Source of the DNA: Luteibacter sp. 9135
Lineage (GTDB): Bacteria; Pseudomonadota; Gammaproteobacteria; Xanthomonadales; Rhodanobacteraceae
Assembly (NCBI RefSeq): GCF_000745005.1
Contig: NZ_JQNB01000001.1
Span: 496,001 to 560,000 of the forward strand
Reading direction: 5' to 3'
DNA: 64,000 nucleotides
The notes below the pieces were generated by a model, which did no database searches, was not told the origin of the DNA, and saw only the letters and a list, made by a program, of their open reading frames with translations. A program made the position numbers and the translations under genes. This document shows positions 18,603 to 27,463 of this stretch, piece after piece. Within the stretch, counting starts at the first letter, position 1. Every line of letters starts with the position of its first letter.

Positions 18603-18640
18603 AAAAAGGCGACGGTTTTTTTACCGTCGCCTTTGCTTTG
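18603..18640 (+). terminator. Rho-independent terminator
   Basis: An 11-bp stem (18606-18616 with 18623-18633) with a T-rich loop is preceded by an A-run and followed by a T-rich tract. It fits termination of the 17492-18520 gene. Confidence 0.75.
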
Positions 18641-18780
18641 CCCGCGTCGCCCCCCTGCATGGTCTTCCACGCGAATGATGAACGATCGCGTGGCGGTAGC
18701 TGGACGATTTCCGGGACGCAAAGCACTATCGGAACACCCGGCCACCGTGCGGCCACGGCCTGGCCCACAAGGAGATCGCG

Positions 18781-19371
18781 ATGACGCTTCGCCCGCTTTT
18801 TTACCTGTCATGGCTAGCGCTTGCCGCGTGCACGCAACCATCGGCATCATCGGCCGACAGCACCGCTGCACCGCCCGCCGCACCCCAGGTCGATCCCATA
18901 CCACCGGTTGCCTCCGTGCCCTCCATGGCATCGACGCAGGCCGGGGACGGCGACGGTGAACGCGAGACACTGTCTGTCACCTCTACCACCGGCACGATCA
19001 ATTGCGAGAACCGCAACGTCGATATCACCGGGCAGCATGCGACCCTGATCCTGCGTGGGCACTGCGGCATGGTCGCGCTGCTGGGTGCCTACGGAAACCT
19101 GCAGATCGAGCATGCGGAAGGTCTGAGGGTGGTCGGCGCCAATGCCCAGGTCGTCACGACGAGCGACCTGAAGACCGTCGAGATCTTTGGAGACCGTGGC
19201 ACTTTTCAGGTCGGCCATGTCGATGAGCTGCGCGTGCCGGGCCGCGAAACGCGCCTGCGCGCCTTGTCCATCCGCTCCGCCACGCTGCACGGCAGCAACA
19301 ACGAGGTCATCCAGCAGGACGGCACCGCCGTCGTCCAAGACTACGGAAAGGACAACCGGATCGGTTCCTGA
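18781..19371 (+). CDS. DUF3060 lipoprotein
   Basis: The protein has 196 aa. A lipoprotein signal with lipobox LAAC (Cys17) is followed by a low-complexity Ser/Ala/Pro spacer to about residue 60 and then a DUF3060 domain. The domain is a regular series of short beta strands (CENRNVDITGQHATLILRG...) that probably forms a small beta-helix or solenoid. AAGGAG precedes the ATG. It is predicted to be anchored in the outer membrane. The function is not known. Confidence 0.8.
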   Translation: MTLRPLFYLSWLALAACTQPSASSADSTAAPPAAPQVDPIPPVASVPSMASTQAGDGDGERETLSVTSTTGTINCENRNVDITGQHATLILRGHCGMVALLGAYGNLQIEHAEGLRVVGANAQVVTTSDLKTVEIFGDRGTFQVGHVDELRVPGRETRLRALSIRSATLHGSNNEVIQQDGTAVVQDYGKDNRIGS

Positions 19372-19413
19372 CGGACGAAGCTACATGGCCATCGTGCCCA
19401 GGGAAACGCCGCC

Positions 19414-20619
19414 CTAGGTCCGCACGAATACCTCGACGCGCCGGTTCGCTTGCCGTCCGGCGGGATTGTCCTTGCCGTCGACTTCGTTCGGGGCGACGGG
19501 TTTCGATTCCCCGTAACCCTTTGCCGTAGCCTTGATCGACAATCCTCGCTGGACCAACGCGTCGCGAACCGACGCCGCCCGTCGCTCCGATAGTTGCTGG
19601 TTATAGTCGTCGCTGCCCTTGCTGTCGGTATGGCCACGTATCTCCATGTCGCGTGCCTGCACATGGGACAGGGCGCCGGCCAGCGCATCCAGAATGCGCG
19701 CGGCATCCGGGCGTATCGCCGACTTGTCAAAATCGAACAACACACGATCGCTCAGGGTGATGAGGTAGCCGCACGGCGCGCCGGGCGGCGCGAACCGCTT
19801 CATCGGGGGGAAGCGTCCCGCTGGCACCACCCTGGCTAGCGGCGCCATCGTCACGGGATGCGGCGGGGTACCTATCTGGCCGGTGCCGTCGCCGTTGTTG
19901 CGAAGCAGCCCGTGGGGACCGTTCCAGGTGCCCGAGCCGTCCGCGTTGATGGTCAGCAGGCCCTCCGGGCCGTTCCATGAGCCACTGCCATCGCCGTGGT
20001 TCTGGATCACGCCGCCCTTGCCGTTCCAGGTGCCTGCGCCTTTACCGTCCAGGCTGATGATGCCAGCGGGACCGTTGTACGTACCCGATCCATCGGCATG
20101 GACCTAAACGATCGCGTCGGCGCCGTCGCCCACCGACCCGTTGATGGTGCCGCTGCCATCGGCGTTGACGCTGACCACGCCACCCTCGAAGTTGGCCGTG
20201 CCGGTACCATCCGCACCGATCTTGAAGACGCCGTCCTTATCGTTGCGAAGCAGGTTGCCCTGTGCGTCCACGCTGGTGATGCCACCGTCGTTCACCAGCG
20301 TGCCGTCCGTGCCGCAACGCGCAGGCGCCACGCTGATGCCGGCGACGGGATCGATGGCATCCTTCATCGATGCTTCGAGCGCCCGCTGCGCCGGGGTCAC
20401 GCCCAGGATGTCCGGCACCACGATCGTGGGGATGACCGGGAAGTCGGGGATGGGCGCGGTGTCGTCGGGGGCGGTGACGTCGGCCGCGCGCACAGCCTGC
20501 GGCATCTCGCGCGGTGTTTCATGGCTCACCGGCGGCGGCGCGGCCGCGTGCTCCCGGTCGTCCGACGCCCCGCAGCCCACGAGGAGCCCTATCGACAGCC
20601 ACAATGGCAATGTCCGCAT
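19414..20619 (-). pseudogene. OmpA-family lipoprotein gene interrupted by an in-frame amber codon
   Basis: One continuous frame would encode about 401 aa but is cut by a TAG at 20104-20106. The N-terminal 171 residues start with a lipoprotein signal (lipobox LVGC). The downstream 230 codons continue the same repeat pattern in the same frame and end in an OmpA peptidoglycan-binding domain (LFDFDKSAIRP, GHTDSKG, RRAASVRDAL, NRRVEVF). Between the two ends, about seven copies of a 17-residue unit like VNADGSGTWNGPxG span the stop. The codon just after the stop is GTC, and CAG-to-TAG is the simplest change. The product may be truncated and free of the wall-binding domain, unless the codon is read through or is a sequencing error. 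Confidence 0.8.
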
Positions 20620-20784
20620 CGCTCGATCTTCCCATATCCGGATCTCGTGGCCCGTAGTTCATCACGAAACCCGGACATAGCGATACCGCGGACCAAACCT
20701 CGACAGGTCGGTCGGATCCGCTGGCGAAGCCAGGACATGGCGAACTGGCAGAGCGCATTTTGTTGGATAACGACGCACCCACAC

Positions 20785-22272
20785 TTAGGGCTTAGGGGTA
20801 TTTCGTCCCAGCAAAATCGCCTTGACCAGACTTGCCTGCCCTCCATCCTGCAAATCGGCGAAGGTGGTCGGGATCGCAACATCAGGGCGCACCCCGATGG
20901 ACTGAAACGTATAGGGTCGCGTTCGGCTGGGTGCGAATCCATCCTGCGCCAACGTGTTTACCAATGCCTCTTCCGGGTGACTGCCCTCGGCAAGTGATCC
21001 GGAGGGGTCGAAGACCGTCAGGTTGCCTGACAACCGCACGGCATACCCCGATCCGGGCAATGAATCGGCGGATGCACCACCGAACTCGTATCCGCCACCT
21101 GCGCCCACGGTGCTCTCGCCGACGACGGTGGCTCCGGACGCCCAAAGCCAACTGGCGAGAAATTCACCAGCCGACCGTGTGCCTGCATCGACCAACACGA
21201 CGCGCCGTGCTTTGGTAGCGACGCGCCCGCAGCTCGGGTCCGGCTGTTCCTTCTTCAACATCACGATTCCCGCCCTGGAACCGTGGAAGACATCGAGTGC
21301 GGTAACCGGGGGACGTGACCCGAGCGCATCCGCCATCAGCCGAGCCTCCCTATCGAAACCACCGAGGTTGCCGCGCAAATCCAGCACGAGAATGTCGGCG
21401 CCCTTGGCAGCGAGTTCGGCATCACCGATAAAGGTGTGCATCACCGCGCAATAGCCGGCGAGCATCGCCGTGGTCTCGGTGGCCCCTGGACGCTTGCTGG
21501 CCGCATCGGAGGCAGCCACGAACGCATCGTCGTACTGAGGAGCAAAGGCGCCGACGCGCAGCGTGCCGATGCGGAGGCCCTGAAGGGTGAACTGTCGGGG
21601 AAGGTCGCTACGGTCGATCGCACGGGTCATGGCCTTCGCCAGCGTCGCATCTACCGCCTTGTACGGCAGATCGACTGTCTTGACGCCACCCTTGGCGTCC
21701 TGCAGCTGCAGAGTGACCTGCTTTCCAAGGCCAGCCACCCGGTGGACGACCGGTGTCGCCATACCCAGTTCCGTCGCCGCTTCCGCGTAGCGGCCTCGAC
21801 GGTGACCACCGAATGTCAGGGTCGCCGCATGAGTCAGCCACGCACCGGCGTCCTGGCCATTGATGGCCGTGACGCGATCGCCCTCGGTCACCGTGGCCTC
21901 CGCGCCGTCGGTGCCAAAGACCCGCCAGACGACCATGCTGCCGTCGCTGGCTGTGCGAAACAGCACGCCCAGCGTCTCGGACTTGCCGGCGTTCTTCCCC
22001 GCCAGCGCGACGTGTTGGTCTTCAAGGGCAACCAACGCGCTAGTGAGTTGTTCCGCCGTATCCACGGACGCCAACGGAGCATCGGTTGCCCAGAAGGCCT
22101 GCCCCTGGGTTTCCAAGGGGAAATCATGCCGGTAGCGTTCGACAAATCGAAGCGACGGGTATGCCTGCTGCACCTGGGTTCGAAGCAGCTGGCCGTCGGA
22201 CGGTGCCGCACGTGCGCTGTTCATCGCGACGAGGCTGCAGAGCATGACAGCCGCTTGGTACATCTTGGGCAT
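20785..22272 (-). CDS. S41 family (C-terminal processing type) peptidase
   Basis: The protein has 495 aa. A signal peptide (about 1-22) puts it in the periplasm. A helical N-terminal domain is followed by a PDZ-like segment (VTEGDRVTAINGQDAGAWL) and the TSPc catalytic domain with DLRGNLGG. The nucleophile Ser367 is in GTRSAGEF, and a GESTVGAGGGYEF region follows. The ATG at 22272 has AGGA 6 nt upstream. Family members trim or degrade periplasmic proteins. The target is unknown. It lies upstream of the broken OmpA lipoprotein gene on the same strand, but no operon link is evident. Confidence 0.85.
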   Translation of the reverse strand: MPKMYQAAVMLCSLVAMNSARAAPSDGQLLRTQVQQAYPSLRFVERYRHDFPLETQGQAFWATDAPLASVDTAEQLTSALVALEDQHVALAGKNAGKSETLGVLFRTASDGSMVVWRVFGTDGAEATVTEGDRVTAINGQDAGAWLTHAATLTFGGHRRGRYAEAATELGMATPVVHRVAGLGKQVTLQLQDAKGGVKTVDLPYKAVDATLAKAMTRAIDRSDLPRQFTLQGLRIGTLRVGAFAPQYDDAFVAASDAASKRPGATETTAMLAGYCAVMHTFIGDAELAAKGADILVLDLRGNLGGFDREARLMADALGSRPPVTALDVFHGSRAGIVMLKKEQPDPSCGRVATKARRVVLVDAGTRSAGEFLASWLWASGATVVGESTVGAGGGYEFGGASADSLPGSGYAVRLSGNLTVFDPSGSLAEGSHPEEALVNTLAQDGFAPSRTRPYTFQSIGVRPDVAIPTTFADLQDGGQASLVKAILLGRNTPKP

Positions 22273-22378
22273 GAGCGATCCTGAAAGGGTATCCGGCGGC
22301 GACAGGTTCCGGCGAGAACGCCTGTTCACGATAAGCCGAACATTAGGTGGCGCGGGTCGAACCGCGAAGTGCAGGAAG

Positions 22379-22603
22379 TCACGACTTTGCCGCTCGGAGC
22401 AGCGCGGAAGGCATGCCCGAACGACTGACGCGCAATCCTTCAGAAATGTCCCGCACATCCAATCGCCCTCGCTGTACTTCGGCGTTTCGGTAGTGCGTGT
22501 TCAGGTACTTGTACTGCAGCGAGCCGCCGGGTTCCTGGGCCGACTGCTGGCATCGTCTGCTCATGCGAAGACGGTCTCCCGTGTGACTGACCTCAACTTG
22601 CAT
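22379..22603 (-). CDS. Small hypothetical protein (weakly supported)
   Basis: The frame has 74 codons starting at an ATG with GAGG 5 nt upstream. The translation is basic, with no signal peptide or membrane helix, and matches no family known to me. The codon use is plausible but not as biased as in the surrounding genes. It lies in a 780-bp stretch (22273-23053) with no strong gene other than this and the truncated receiver reading frame at 22699. Confidence 0.35.
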   Translation of the reverse strand: MQVEVSHTGDRLRMSRRCQQSAQEPGGSLQYKYLNTHYRNAEVQRGRLDVRDISEGLRVSRSGMPSALLRAAKS

Positions 22604-22698
22604 GCACACCTCGTTCTCCTGCGGACATGAGACCTAACGCACCATAATTGTGCAAGCGCATGCTTTCCTGCCGCCGTGTGTCGATTGAACAATGGCGC

Positions 22699-22890
22699 AT
22701 GAGCGCGCCCACCGTCCTTGTCGTCGACCCGCATCGCGAGCTCGCAGAGATGACCGCCGAGGTCCTGCGGGTAAGGGGATTTGAGGCCGTCGCAGCTTCA
22801 ACCCTTTCCGATATGTCCGCGCTGCTCGAATGCACCCTAACTGTTGAGGTCGCCGCGTGCCACGCGAGTTCGGTGAGCGGTTTTCCCTGA
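22699..22890 (+). pseudogene. Truncated response-regulator receiver domain
   Basis: The 63-codon reading frame begins like a receiver domain: PTVLVVDPHRELAEMTAEVL, then RGFEAVAA at the usual spacing. It loses homology before the phospho-acceptor aspartate and stops. The acidic pocket is also reduced (VVDPH instead of VVDDH). No output domain follows. It is most likely the 5' end of a deleted regulator gene. A short functional protein is possible but lacks the residue needed for phosphorylation. Confidence 0.5.
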
Positions 22891-23053
22891 CAGTCCACCA
22901 GTCCCTGGGTGGCGACAGCGGCGTCGCGGAGCGCGTCCAGTTCCGGGGTGCATCTTCATGGATGTCCATGCTTCGCTCACACCACGACGTCCAGTCTTCG
23001 ACGCGCCATCATTAATCCTTGTGCCTCTACCAGCCAGCACGAGGTGCCAGCCG

Positions 23054-23941
23054 ATGTTCAGCCACAACAAGCGACTGCAGTACACCGTACGCGTCTCCGA
23101 ATCCAATCCAGCCCTGGCCAACTTGCTCCTTGAACAGTTCGGCGGTCCCCAGGGCGAGCTTGCTGCCGCCATGCGTTATTTCACCCAGGCGCTGGCGGAA
23201 GAAGACATGGGCCGGAAGGACATGCTTCTCGATATCGCCACGGAAGAACTCAGCCACCTCGAAGTCATCGGGTCCCTTGTCGCCATGCTCAACCGGGGCG
23301 CCAAGGGCAAGCTTGCCGAAGCAGTCGATTCGGAAGCCGACCTGTTCCGCTCGCTTCAGGGCGCAGGCAACGACAGTCACGTGACCCAGGTGCTCTTCGG
23401 CGGAGGCCCCGCGCTCGTCAATTCAGCCGGCGTGCCGTTCTCGGGCGCCTACGTCGATTCCATCGGTGAGCCTACCGCTGACCTGCGTTCGAATATCGCG
23501 GCCGAAGCTCGCGCAAAGATTGTCTACGAACGCCTTATCAACGTGACCGAGGACGTTGGCGTCAAGGACGCCCTGACTTTCTTGATGACCCGCGAGATTG
23601 CCCATCAGAAGAGTTTCGAGAAGGCGCTGTACTCGATGGACAAGAGCTTCCCGCCGGGCAAGCTTCCGGGTGACCCGCGCTTTACGAACATATACGTCAA
23701 CACGTCGACCGGTGAAGGCGACACAGCAGGCCCATGGAATCGGGGCGAGCAGTGGGAGGTGTTTACCCCCACCGCCGACAACATTCCGGTGGACGGCGGC
23801 GATGGACAAGCGTTCGTGCAGCTGACCGGCGAAGAAGAAGCGGTTGTAGGGTTGTTTGCGACCCGGGGTGCGTCCGACCCCTCGCGTGACCCTGTGACCG
23901 GTGCTGACCTTGGCGTTCTGCAGCAGGAACCCAAGAAATGA
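23054..23941 (+). CDS. katN: Manganese (non-haem) catalase
   Basis: The protein has 295 aa with a ferritin-like four-helix bundle carrying the dimanganese ligands: Glu35, the EELSHLE motif (Glu65/His68 region) and a second EARAK...REIAHQKSF pair near residues 150-190. It dismutates hydrogen peroxide in the cytoplasm. The ATG at 23054 matches the family N-terminus (MFSHNKRLQY), with GAGG upstream. Two YciF/YciE-type genes lie convergently downstream. The same gene set (yciGFE-katN) is known in Salmonella under RpoS control, which suggests a general-stress role here. Confidence 0.92.
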   Translation: MFSHNKRLQYTVRVSESNPALANLLLEQFGGPQGELAAAMRYFTQALAEEDMGRKDMLLDIATEELSHLEVIGSLVAMLNRGAKGKLAEAVDSEADLFRSLQGAGNDSHVTQVLFGGGPALVNSAGVPFSGAYVDSIGEPTADLRSNIAAEARAKIVYERLINVTEDVGVKDALTFLMTREIAHQKSFEKALYSMDKSFPPGKLPGDPRFTNIYVNTSTGEGDTAGPWNRGEQWEVFTPTADNIPVDGGDGQAFVQLTGEEEAVVGLFATRGASDPSRDPVTGADLGVLQQEPKK

Positions 23942-24105
23942 CCAGCGGGGGCCGGTTGTGTTTACCGTTGCGAAGGCTGCACACCCGCCAAGCGCATACG
24001 CTTGTACTGGGACTGATGACTGGGATAACGATGGTTGTTGCCGTGTTGTCGGTATCCAGGGCAGTCTGGATCTAGCGGGGTCATGGCTGTCATCGGGTAA
24101 ACGAT

Positions 24106-24138
24106 GAAGGGCCCCTGTTTATAAGGGGCCCTTCTTTT
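24106..24138 (+). terminator. Rho-independent terminator after the catalase gene
   Basis: A perfect 11-bp stem (24106-24116 with 24124-24134) with a 7-nt loop is followed by TTTT. The 5' arm starts with GAA, so weaker use on the other strand is possible. Confidence 0.85.
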
Positions 24139-24235
24139 ATCGTGACCAGTAAACCCGCCTGGATCACCGTCTGGCTCATGCAGGCAAGAAGCAAAAGGGC
24201 TGCATCACGCTGCAGCCCTCGCCTTGCCCATGAAG

Positions 24236-24748
24236 TCAGGCTGCGGTCGTCTTGCTCTTTTGAGCAGCTTTCTGATTGCCAGCGGATTCGGCAAGGAGCG
24301 TCAGCTTCTCGTCGGCTGCCTTCTCCTCCTTCAACGTCGCCTGTAGAAGCGGGATGGCATCCGCGTAGCCGAGTTGTTTGGCAATGGCGGAAATGGTCCC
24401 GTAAGAGGCAATCTCGTAATGCTCGACTTTCTGTGCGCCGCCAATAAGGGCGGCATCGCGAAGCGGACCCTCTTCAACTTCGTCAATAACCTCCTTGCCT
24501 TCCTCGACCAGCCCTTCCATGGCGGCACACTTGATGCGCTTGAGCTTGATGTCGAGCAGTTCAACGATTTGGTCGATGCGCTCGACCTGCCCATGGGTCT
24601 CCTCGAGGTGCGACTCAAACGCGGCCTTTAGGTCAGGATTGGACGCTGCCCTGGCAAGGCGGGGAAGCGCCTTGGTGAGCTGCTTCTCGGCGCTATAGAT
24701 GTCAGACAGCTCGTGGATGAAAAGGTCTTCGATGGTCTTGATGGCCAT
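24236..24748 (-). CDS. yciF: YciF-like ferritin-fold stress protein (DUF892)
   Basis: The protein has 170 aa and is all-helical. The N-terminus TIEDLFIHELSDIYSAEKQLTKALP is the DUF892/YciF hallmark, and further helices carry conserved Glu/His pairs (SHLEETHGQ, KVEHYEIASYG) that can hold a di-metal site. The C-terminus is Lys/Ala-rich. An AGGAGG ribosome site lies 7 nt before the ATG. The protein is cytoplasmic. It is the second gene of a two-gene unit with the related YciE-like protein and lies next to the manganese catalase gene. Confidence 0.9.
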   Translation of the reverse strand: MAIKTIEDLFIHELSDIYSAEKQLTKALPRLARAASNPDLKAAFESHLEETHGQVERIDQIVELLDIKLKRIKCAAMEGLVEEGKEVIDEVEEGPLRDAALIGGAQKVEHYEIASYGTISAIAKQLGYADAIPLLQATLKEEKAADEKLTLLAESAGNQKAAQKSKTTAA

Positions 24749-24818
24749 GTGTTTCCTCCTGTTTTTTTGTTTGACAGTTGTCACACGGTCCGCAGCCGTA
24801 AGCCGCCAGCCCGTTCAA

Positions 24819-25328
24819 TCACCGCTTCGCCTCAACGTCAGGCGTTGCGTCGCGGACGAGAAACTCCTCCGTCAGCTCCGGCAGGTTTTCCAACAACCAA
24901 CTTGCCATCGCCTCTTCCTGCGGCAGGATTTGTTCACAGAGCCTCACCGTTTCCGCATCGCCCACCGTCTTAGCTGCTGCAATCAGCGCTGTGTACGTTG
25001 CGATTTCCAGATTTTCAAAGACATACCCGGCAATCGCGCCCTTGACGATCTCATCCGAATTGAGTGCGCCGCCAGCGGCTTGGCCAAACGCTGCCACACG
25101 ACCCATGATGTCCTTCATGGCCGACGGCTTGCCCCCGTGGCGTTCGATGCAGCCCAGCAAAAGCTCTTGCTGACCAAGGGTCTCCTGAAGGTGCTGCTCA
25201 ATACGCGCTTTGACCTTAGGATAGTGCTCGATGCGTGCGGCTTGGGCCTTGAGCATCTGCTCCGCCTGCTGCTCCATCGCATACGCATCGCGCAACCAGT
25301 CGATGAGGTTTTCTTTGAGTTCTGCCAT
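24819..25328 (-). CDS. yciE: YciE-like ferritin-fold stress protein (DUF892)
   Basis: The protein has 169 aa and is a helical-bundle paralogue of the next gene. The start is LIDWLRDAYAMEQQAEQML, with further motifs HLQETLGQQELL and YVFENLEIATYTAL carrying Glu/Gln pairs. CGGAGGA lies close before the ATG. In enterobacteria yciE and yciF are induced by stationary phase and osmotic stress, but the biochemical role is unsettled. The gap to yciF is 70 nt, so cotranscription is likely. Confidence 0.88.
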   Translation of the reverse strand: MAELKENLIDWLRDAYAMEQQAEQMLKAQAARIEHYPKVKARIEQHLQETLGQQELLLGCIERHGGKPSAMKDIMGRVAAFGQAAGGALNSDEIVKGAIAGYVFENLEIATYTALIAAAKTVGDAETVRLCEQILPQEEAMASWLLENLPELTEEFLVRDATPDVEAKR

Positions 25329-25369
25329 ACGTTCCTCCGGTGATGGAAGGTCAGGATGCCTGCCCTCGC

Positions 25370-25576
25370 ATGCATGGAGAACGCAAATTCAGTGAAGCCC
25401 GTCTCGACAAAAGCTCCGGCACTATTGGCGGGGCGGAGTACACGCTGACCATCGATCCCGACGGCCTCAAGCTCATTGAAAAGGGCAAGCGCAAAGGTAT
25501 TGCTTTGGCCTGGAGAGACATCATCTCAGGGGACGCAGGGCTTGCTCTGGCGCTTCAGGCGTCGGTCCAGGGGTGA
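25370..25576 (+). CDS. Small conserved hypothetical protein
   Basis: The protein has 68 aa from the ATG at 25370 (an in-frame ATG at 25340 would add ten residues). The sequence KFSEARLDKSSGTIGGAEYT, then TIDPDGLKL and KRKGIALAWRDIISGDAGLA, looks folded and compact, and codon use is coherent. It is divergent from yciE with about 40 bp between them and no visible ribosome site. No family was recognised with confidence. Confidence 0.55.
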   Translation: MHGERKFSEARLDKSSGTIGGAEYTLTIDPDGLKLIEKGKRKGIALAWRDIISGDAGLALALQASVQG

Positions 25577-25846
25577 ATACCGTAAGCATTCTTCTCACGA
25601 CGTCCCCCCGCCTTCAGTAGCGGTCCGGTTTGAGTCCGGAATTACTGTAGCTGTTTTGCGTCGGAGGCGGGCGTAAGCCCGCCCAGTGCAGCAGGCGCAC
25701 GGAAGCGGAGGTAGCGTCCAGCGGGTCGATGCAGGAGAAGGGGCCTTGGCACGAGGGCGATATCTAAAACGATACCTTGTTAAAGGCCGCTTCCAGGTAC
25801 TACTGATTGCCCACAACCGTTGTGCCGCATGGGCTATAAGGGAAGC
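25577..25846. other. Non-coding stretch beside tRNA-Gly
   Basis: The 270 bp between the small gene and the tRNA hold no convincing gene. A perfect 7-bp hairpin (25666-25672 with 25677-25683, GTAA loop) is present but has no T-run. No direct repeat of the tRNA 3' end was found here by eye. Confidence 0.4.
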
Positions 25847-25920
25847 TGGAGCGGGTGAAGGGAATCGAACCCTCGTCAGTAGCTTGGGAAGCTACAGCTC
25901 TACCATTGAGCTACACCCGC
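25847..25920 (-). tRNA. tRNA-Gly (anticodon CCC)
   Basis: The minus strand folds into a complete cloverleaf: acceptor GCGGGTG/CACCCGC, D-arm GCTC...GAGC, anticodon stem GTAGC/GCTAC with loop TTCCCAA giving anticodon CCC, and T-arm with TTCGATT. The discriminator T and the CCA end are encoded (25850-25847). The 3' end faces the catalase/YciFE block. Confidence 0.95.
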
Positions 25921-26054
25921 ATCGGGCACCGATGGTAATACGAGACCCCCCACCCGCGAAAGGTGGCGTCCACCTGAACACCCCCGGGCGCCCTCACCCA
26001 GCGGCCCAAGGTCCGGCGCATAATCGTGCCGGGGAATCTGACGAGGGTCGGCTC

Positions 26055-26624
26055 ATGCATCGCGCACTATCGCTTTCCGCTTTCTCGGCGCTCGCGCTTT
26101 GTGCCGCCGGGGTCGTGTCCGCGCAGTCGCGCACGGTGTCCACCGCCGACATGCCCAAGCCGGGGGTCAGCTACATCTCCGGCCCCGCCGTCCCGGTGCG
26201 ACGGGAAACCGTGAGCACCGCTACCCTCCCTCAGCCCCCACACCTTTATGCCGGCGACCGGGCCACGATGGTCGACGACGGCTACGACCGCGACCGTGAC
26301 GCCCCGTACAACGACGGCTACGGTGGTTACTACAGCGATAGCTATGGCGGCGGCTACGGAAACGGCTATGACCACGCCGACCGCCACGATCGCCACGATC
26401 GCGATCGCGACCGGAACCACGGCCGGCCCGACCACGGCAACGGCAACGGCTGGAACAACGCCAACCCGGGCTGGAGTAGCGGTCACGACGACGTGCGCCC
26501 CGTGCAGCCGGGCACCGGCACGACCAACAGCCGGGCGCCGCAGCCCGGTACGGGCATGGGTAGCGGGAACCAGCCGGGTACGGGTATTCCCATGCGCGGT
26601 GGTGGGTGGAACAACGGGCGCTGA
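26055..26624 (+). CDS. Secreted low-complexity Asp/Gly/His/Tyr-rich protein
   Basis: The protein has 189 aa. A signal peptide (about 1-23, ending VVSAQS) is followed by a mature part of low complexity: Tyr/Gly/Asp-rich, then His-Asp-Arg repeats (HDRHDRDRDRNHGR), then Gly/Asn-rich, then repeated PGTG motifs near the C-terminus. It has no recognisable enzymatic domain. The His/Asp-rich part could bind metal, but that is a guess. It ends 15 nt before trmB on the same strand. Confidence 0.68.
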   Translation: MHRALSLSAFSALALCAAGVVSAQSRTVSTADMPKPGVSYISGPAVPVRRETVSTATLPQPPHLYAGDRATMVDDGYDRDRDAPYNDGYGGYYSDSYGGGYGNGYDHADRHDRHDRDRDRNHGRPDHGNGNGWNNANPGWSSGHDDVRPVQPGTGTTNSRAPQPGTGMGSGNQPGTGIPMRGGGWNNGR

Positions 26625-26639
26625 CGTTACACTAGGCGC

Positions 26640-27368
26640 ATGCAGACCACCCCCGACGACGACAGCCGTGACGACGACGCCGGCGACGCCCCCTTTTACC
26701 GCCGTATCCGCAGCTTCGTGCTGCGCGAAGGCCGGATGACGCCCGCGCAGCAGCGCGCCTTCGACGACCACTGGGCCCGCTTCGGCCTCGACTACCACGG
26801 CAGCGTGCGCGATCCTGGCGACGTCTTCGGGCGCGATGCGCAGCGCGTGCTGGAGATCGGGTTCGGCAACGGCGAGGCGCTGGCCTGGGCCAGCGAGCAC
26901 GACCCCGCGCGCGATTACATCGGCGTGGAAGTGCATGGCCCGGGCGTCGGCCGCCTGATGAACGTACTGGCCGCGCGCGACGCGACCAACGTGCGCCTTT
27001 ACAAGCACGACGCCGTCGAGGTGCTGGAGCACGAGATCCCGCCGGGCAGCCTGTCGGAAGTGCGGATCTGGTTCCCCGACCCCTGGCACAAGAAGCGCCA
27101 CAACAAGCGTCGCCTGGTTCAGCCGGCGTTCGTGCAGCTGCTGGCCTCGCGCATGGCACCCGGCGGCCTGCTGCATCTGGCCACCGACTGGGAGGCCTAC
27201 GCCGAGCACATGCGCGAGACGATGGAAGCCGCGGAAGGCTGGCGTAATCGCGTCGGCCCGGGCCAATCCGCCGAGCGGCCCGCCTGGCGCATCGAGACCC
27301 ACTTCGAGCGCCGCGGCACGCGCCTGGGTCACGGCGTGTGGGATTACCTTTACGAGTGGCACGGCTGA
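26640..27368 (+). CDS. trmB: tRNA (guanine-N7-)-methyltransferase TrmB
   Basis: The protein has 242 aa. It methylates guanine 46 in the variable loop of tRNAs using S-adenosylmethionine. The SAM motif LEIGFGNGE is at 71-79 and the tRNA/catalytic motif [15 protein letters not shown] is at 144-158, followed by [10 protein letters not shown]. The first 17 residues are Asp-rich and variable. The start ATG has only a weak TAGG upstream. It is cytoplasmic and usually constitutive. Confidence 0.95.
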   Translation: MQTTPDDDSRDDDAGDAPFYRRIRSFVLREGRMTPAQQRAFDDHWARFGLDYHGSVRDPGDVFGRDAQRVLEIGFGNGEALAWASEHDPARDYIGVEVHGPGVGRLMNVLAARDATNVRLYKHDAVEVLEHEIPPGSLSEVRIWFPDPWHKKRHNKRRLVQPAFVQLLASRMAPGGLLHLATDWEAYAEHMRETMEAAEGWRNRVGPGQSAERPAWRIETHFERRGTRLGHGVWDYLYEWHG

Positions 27369-27463
27369 TCGCATGAAACCACGAGAAGCGGCGGCGCGCC
27401 CGACGACGGTGCGTTGACCGTCAAGGGCGCATAACGTAGGGCTTCGCGTTCACGGAGTGCCCC

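Noticed and set aside
22340..22375. Possible att-like match to the tRNA-Gly T-arm (GGGTCGAACC)
   Set aside because: The match is only about 10 bp and does not extend to the tRNA 3' end, so it cannot define an integration site.
25595..25816. 73-codon minus-strand frame near the tRNA
   Set aside because: The translation is basic and irregular, and there is no ribosome site.
26067..27374. 435-codon minus-strand frame, rich in Val/Ala
   Set aside because: It is antisense to trmB and the secreted low-complexity protein, and its regular Val/Ala pattern mirrors their repeats.
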